From assembly GCA_003023485.1 (NCBI GenBank), contig PXSG01000047.1, positions 8,478-48,572 on the forward strand: a stretch of 40,095 bases of DNA, in the 5' to 3' direction. The stretch is from Halobacteriales archaeon SW_10_68_16 (GTDB lineage Archaea; Halobacteriota; Halobacteria; Halobacteriales; Haloarculaceae). This document shows positions 38,706 to 40,095 of this stretch, in pieces. Each line of letters opens with the position of its first letter. Within the stretch, counting starts at the first letter, position 1. A program made the translations under genes and the position numbers. The notes under the pieces were generated by a model. The model did no database searches. It saw only the letters and a list, made by a program, of their open reading frames with translations, and was not told where the DNA came from.

Positions 38706-39378
38706 TCACGCTCGCCCCACCACCACGACGTAAGATTCCTCCGAGCGCCGGCGTGGCACCTCCCCGACGGTCTCGACATCGAAGCCCGCCTCCGCGACGA
38801 GGCCCTCCCAGTACGCCGCCGGGTCCCCGGCGTGTCCCTCGTGGGTGATCGGGATCTCGAAGAGACCGACCGCACCGCCGGGGGCACAGACGCGGTGCAG
38901 TTCCGAGAGCGTCGCCTCCGCCTCCGCTCGCGAGAGGTCGTGCAGCAGGCGACAGGCCGTCGTGATGTCCTGGGAATCCGTCGCGACCGGGAGCCGCGTG
39001 GCGTCGCCACGGACCATCGAACTCCCCAGTCACGTCCAGTCCCACGACCCGACAGCCCCCGGGCACCAGGTCCGAAAAGCCGACGAGCGACCGGCCCGTC
39101 CCACAGCCCACGTCGAGCCAGCACTCCGCACCCTCGGTCGGGAGCGCCCGTGCCAGCGCCTCGTACTTGTAGCGCTCGACGACCCACGGGGCCGGCGTGA
39201 GCAGGGCGTTGAGGGCACTGGCCCCGCGGTGGGCTGCCCACCCCAGCCCCAGCAGGCCGGCCCCCCGTCGCCACCGCGAGGACGAGCGGACGAACACGAG
39301 CGCCACCGCCGCCACCACGAGCGCCTTGCCGAGCCGTTTGAACCGAACCCGCCAGTGGTACAGGCCGAAAAAATACAC
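38706..39378 (-). pseudogene. SAM-dependent methyltransferase with internal deletion and frame change near 39015
   Basis: GTG 39378 opens with a hydrophobic N-terminus (YFFGLYHWRVRFKRLGKALV, then two likely membrane stretches). The SAM motif I follows, WLDVGCGTGRSLVGFSDLV, and motif II CRVVGLDVTGE. The protein resumes in another frame at VRGDATRLPVATDSQDITTA, LHRVCAPGGAVGLFEIP and a C-terminus RSEESYVVVVGRA. Class I methyltransferases usually have about 15-20 residues between GLDVT and the GDAT motif; here only a few remain. More than a single base therefore seems lost. It starts 5 bases after the stop of the binding-protein gene, so they were one operon. Confidence 0.75.
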
Positions 39379-39382
39379 GCTC

Positions 39383-40095
39383 TCAGGTATCCTCGATCCG
39401 GTCGGCGTAGGCTGTGATGGCCTCGCTCCCCGTATCGAGGAACTCGTTCGTCCAGGTCTCGGCCGGGTCGACCGGGGATTCGAGGAGGTCGGTCTCGGCG
39501 AGCGTCTCGCCCAACGTCTCCCACCGGGCGGGTTCGTGGTGACCCCAGCCCTCCCGGCGGACCGTCTCCGTGAACTGGAGGTCCTCCGCGGCGGTTTCGA
39601 ACTTCAGCCCTTCGATGTCGCGCCGGCGTTCCAGCGTGGCGTTGCGGGCGATGAGCGCGTCGATGGCGGCGTCGGGGTCGCGCGCAGGAACGCACGGATC
39701 ACCTCGGGACGGTCGCTGGCCATCTCGCGGTTGGCCACGAGCGTCATCCCGTAGATGTCCAGGTACTCGCCGATGGGGAGCTCGTGGGCCCGGCGGTCGT
39801 GTTCCCACTGGAGTTCCGTCCCGTTCGTGACGACGCCCACCGCCGCGTCGACCTTGCCGTCGAGCAACTGGTGCTGGACGCGGTGGTGGGTGTTCGGGTC
39901 GACCGGCAGGAGGTCGACCTCGTCGGCGATGCCCGCGTCTTCGAGCAGTTGCGCGGTCAGGATGCGCGTCTTGGTGGCTGAGGGAGCGACCGTCCGGCCG
40001 GCGAGCTGTTCGGGTTCTTCCAGGGGCCCACCGAAGACGTCCGCCAGCGTGTACACCGCGGCAGGTGTCTTGCCCGTCACCGCGGCGACGGCCAG
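39383..40095 (-). pseudogene. NMT1/THI5-like substrate-binding protein, frameshifted and cut by window edge
   Basis: The frame entering at 40095 reads AAVYTLADVFGGPLEEPEQL, AGRTVAPSATKTRILTAQLL, DGKVDAAVGVVTNGTELQWE and ASDRPEVIRAFLRA, typical of NMT1/THI5-like solute-binding proteins for thiamin precursors or related ligands. At about 39680 homology moves to another frame (DPDAAIDALIARNATLERRR and on to DTGSEAITAYADRIEDT), consistent with one missing base. The N-terminus with any signal or lipobox lies beyond the window. It precedes the damaged methyltransferase. No ABC permease or ATPase gene is visible in the window. Confidence 0.78.

Noticed and set aside
1..40095. tRNA, rRNA and CRISPR features
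   Set aside because: No GTTCRA-type T-loop cloverleaf, no rRNA-like conserved stretch and no regularly spaced direct repeats were seen by eye. A covariance-model scan would be needed to exclude a short RNA gene.

Overview
The window is a GC-rich stretch of chromosome from a halophilic archaeon (class Halobacteria). The deduced proteins are rich in Asp and Glu. Many starts lie about 26 bases downstream of a TATA-like box with no room for a leader, as expected for leaderless haloarchaeal transcripts. The gene content also fits: archaeal type II GAPDH, an AN1-zinc-finger rhomboid, endonuclease V, amphi-Trp and DUF4242 proteins. I cannot name genus or species. No rRNA, tRNA or CRISPR array was recognised.

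Layout. 1-5.5 kb: a membrane protein cut by the window edge, an M29-like aminopeptidase, then a frameshifted 7TM/PAS histidine kinase translationally coupled to a BCCT transporter. 5.5-8.7 kb: glycolysis/gluconeogenesis genes (type II GAPDH, a small protein, phosphoglycerate kinase) and a secreted-protein-like fragment. 8.7-12.2 kb: a winged-helix/metallo-beta-lactamase pair, a CsaA-like tRNA-binding protein, a NYN nuclease and an Nramp-like transporter lacking the usual metal-binding motifs. 12.2-12.9 kb: a lower-GC scar with the C-terminal end of an IS1341-type tnpB, nested hairpins and a 5'-truncated crcB. 12.9-17.2 kb: SDR, endonuclease V, rhomboid and M32 carboxypeptidase. 17.2-21 kb: a dipeptide-epimerase/DUF1611 pair matching the bacterial DgcA/DgcN D-glutamate module, a zinc-ribbon protein and a HemL-like aminotransferase. 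21-23 kb: two small membrane proteins and a glutaredoxin / cysteine-free peroxiredoxin-like / TsaC operon.

23.2-33.1 kb is the metabolic core. An alpha/beta hydrolase and a lipoyl E2 converge on an acoX-E1beta-E1alpha operon, which resembles an acetoin-type dehydrogenase complex. From a shared 197-base intergenic region, an overlapping hyuA-hyuB-amidase operon diverges; its likely role is N-methylhydantoin to N-carbamoylsarcosine to sarcosine. 33.1-36.3 kb: an isocitrate-lyase-family enzyme, a CaCA-type exchanger, an ArsR-like regulator, an amphi-Trp protein and a 58-residue four-cysteine protein. 36.3-40.1 kb: a cytoplasmic fusion of a winged helix with an NMT1/THI5-type ligand-binding domain, then a run of damaged genes: a chimera of a haloarchaeal membrane protein with the tail of a second CaCA exchanger, DUF4242, a methyltransferase with an internal deletion, and a frameshifted NMT1/THI5-type binding protein running off the end.

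Points most worth following up: the HTH-NMT1 fusion, the archaeal DgcN/DgcA pair, the E2 with Thr in place of the catalytic His, the Cys-free peroxiredoxin, the non-canonical Nramp, and the cluster of frame-disrupted genes, which may be real decay or indel errors in the assembly.
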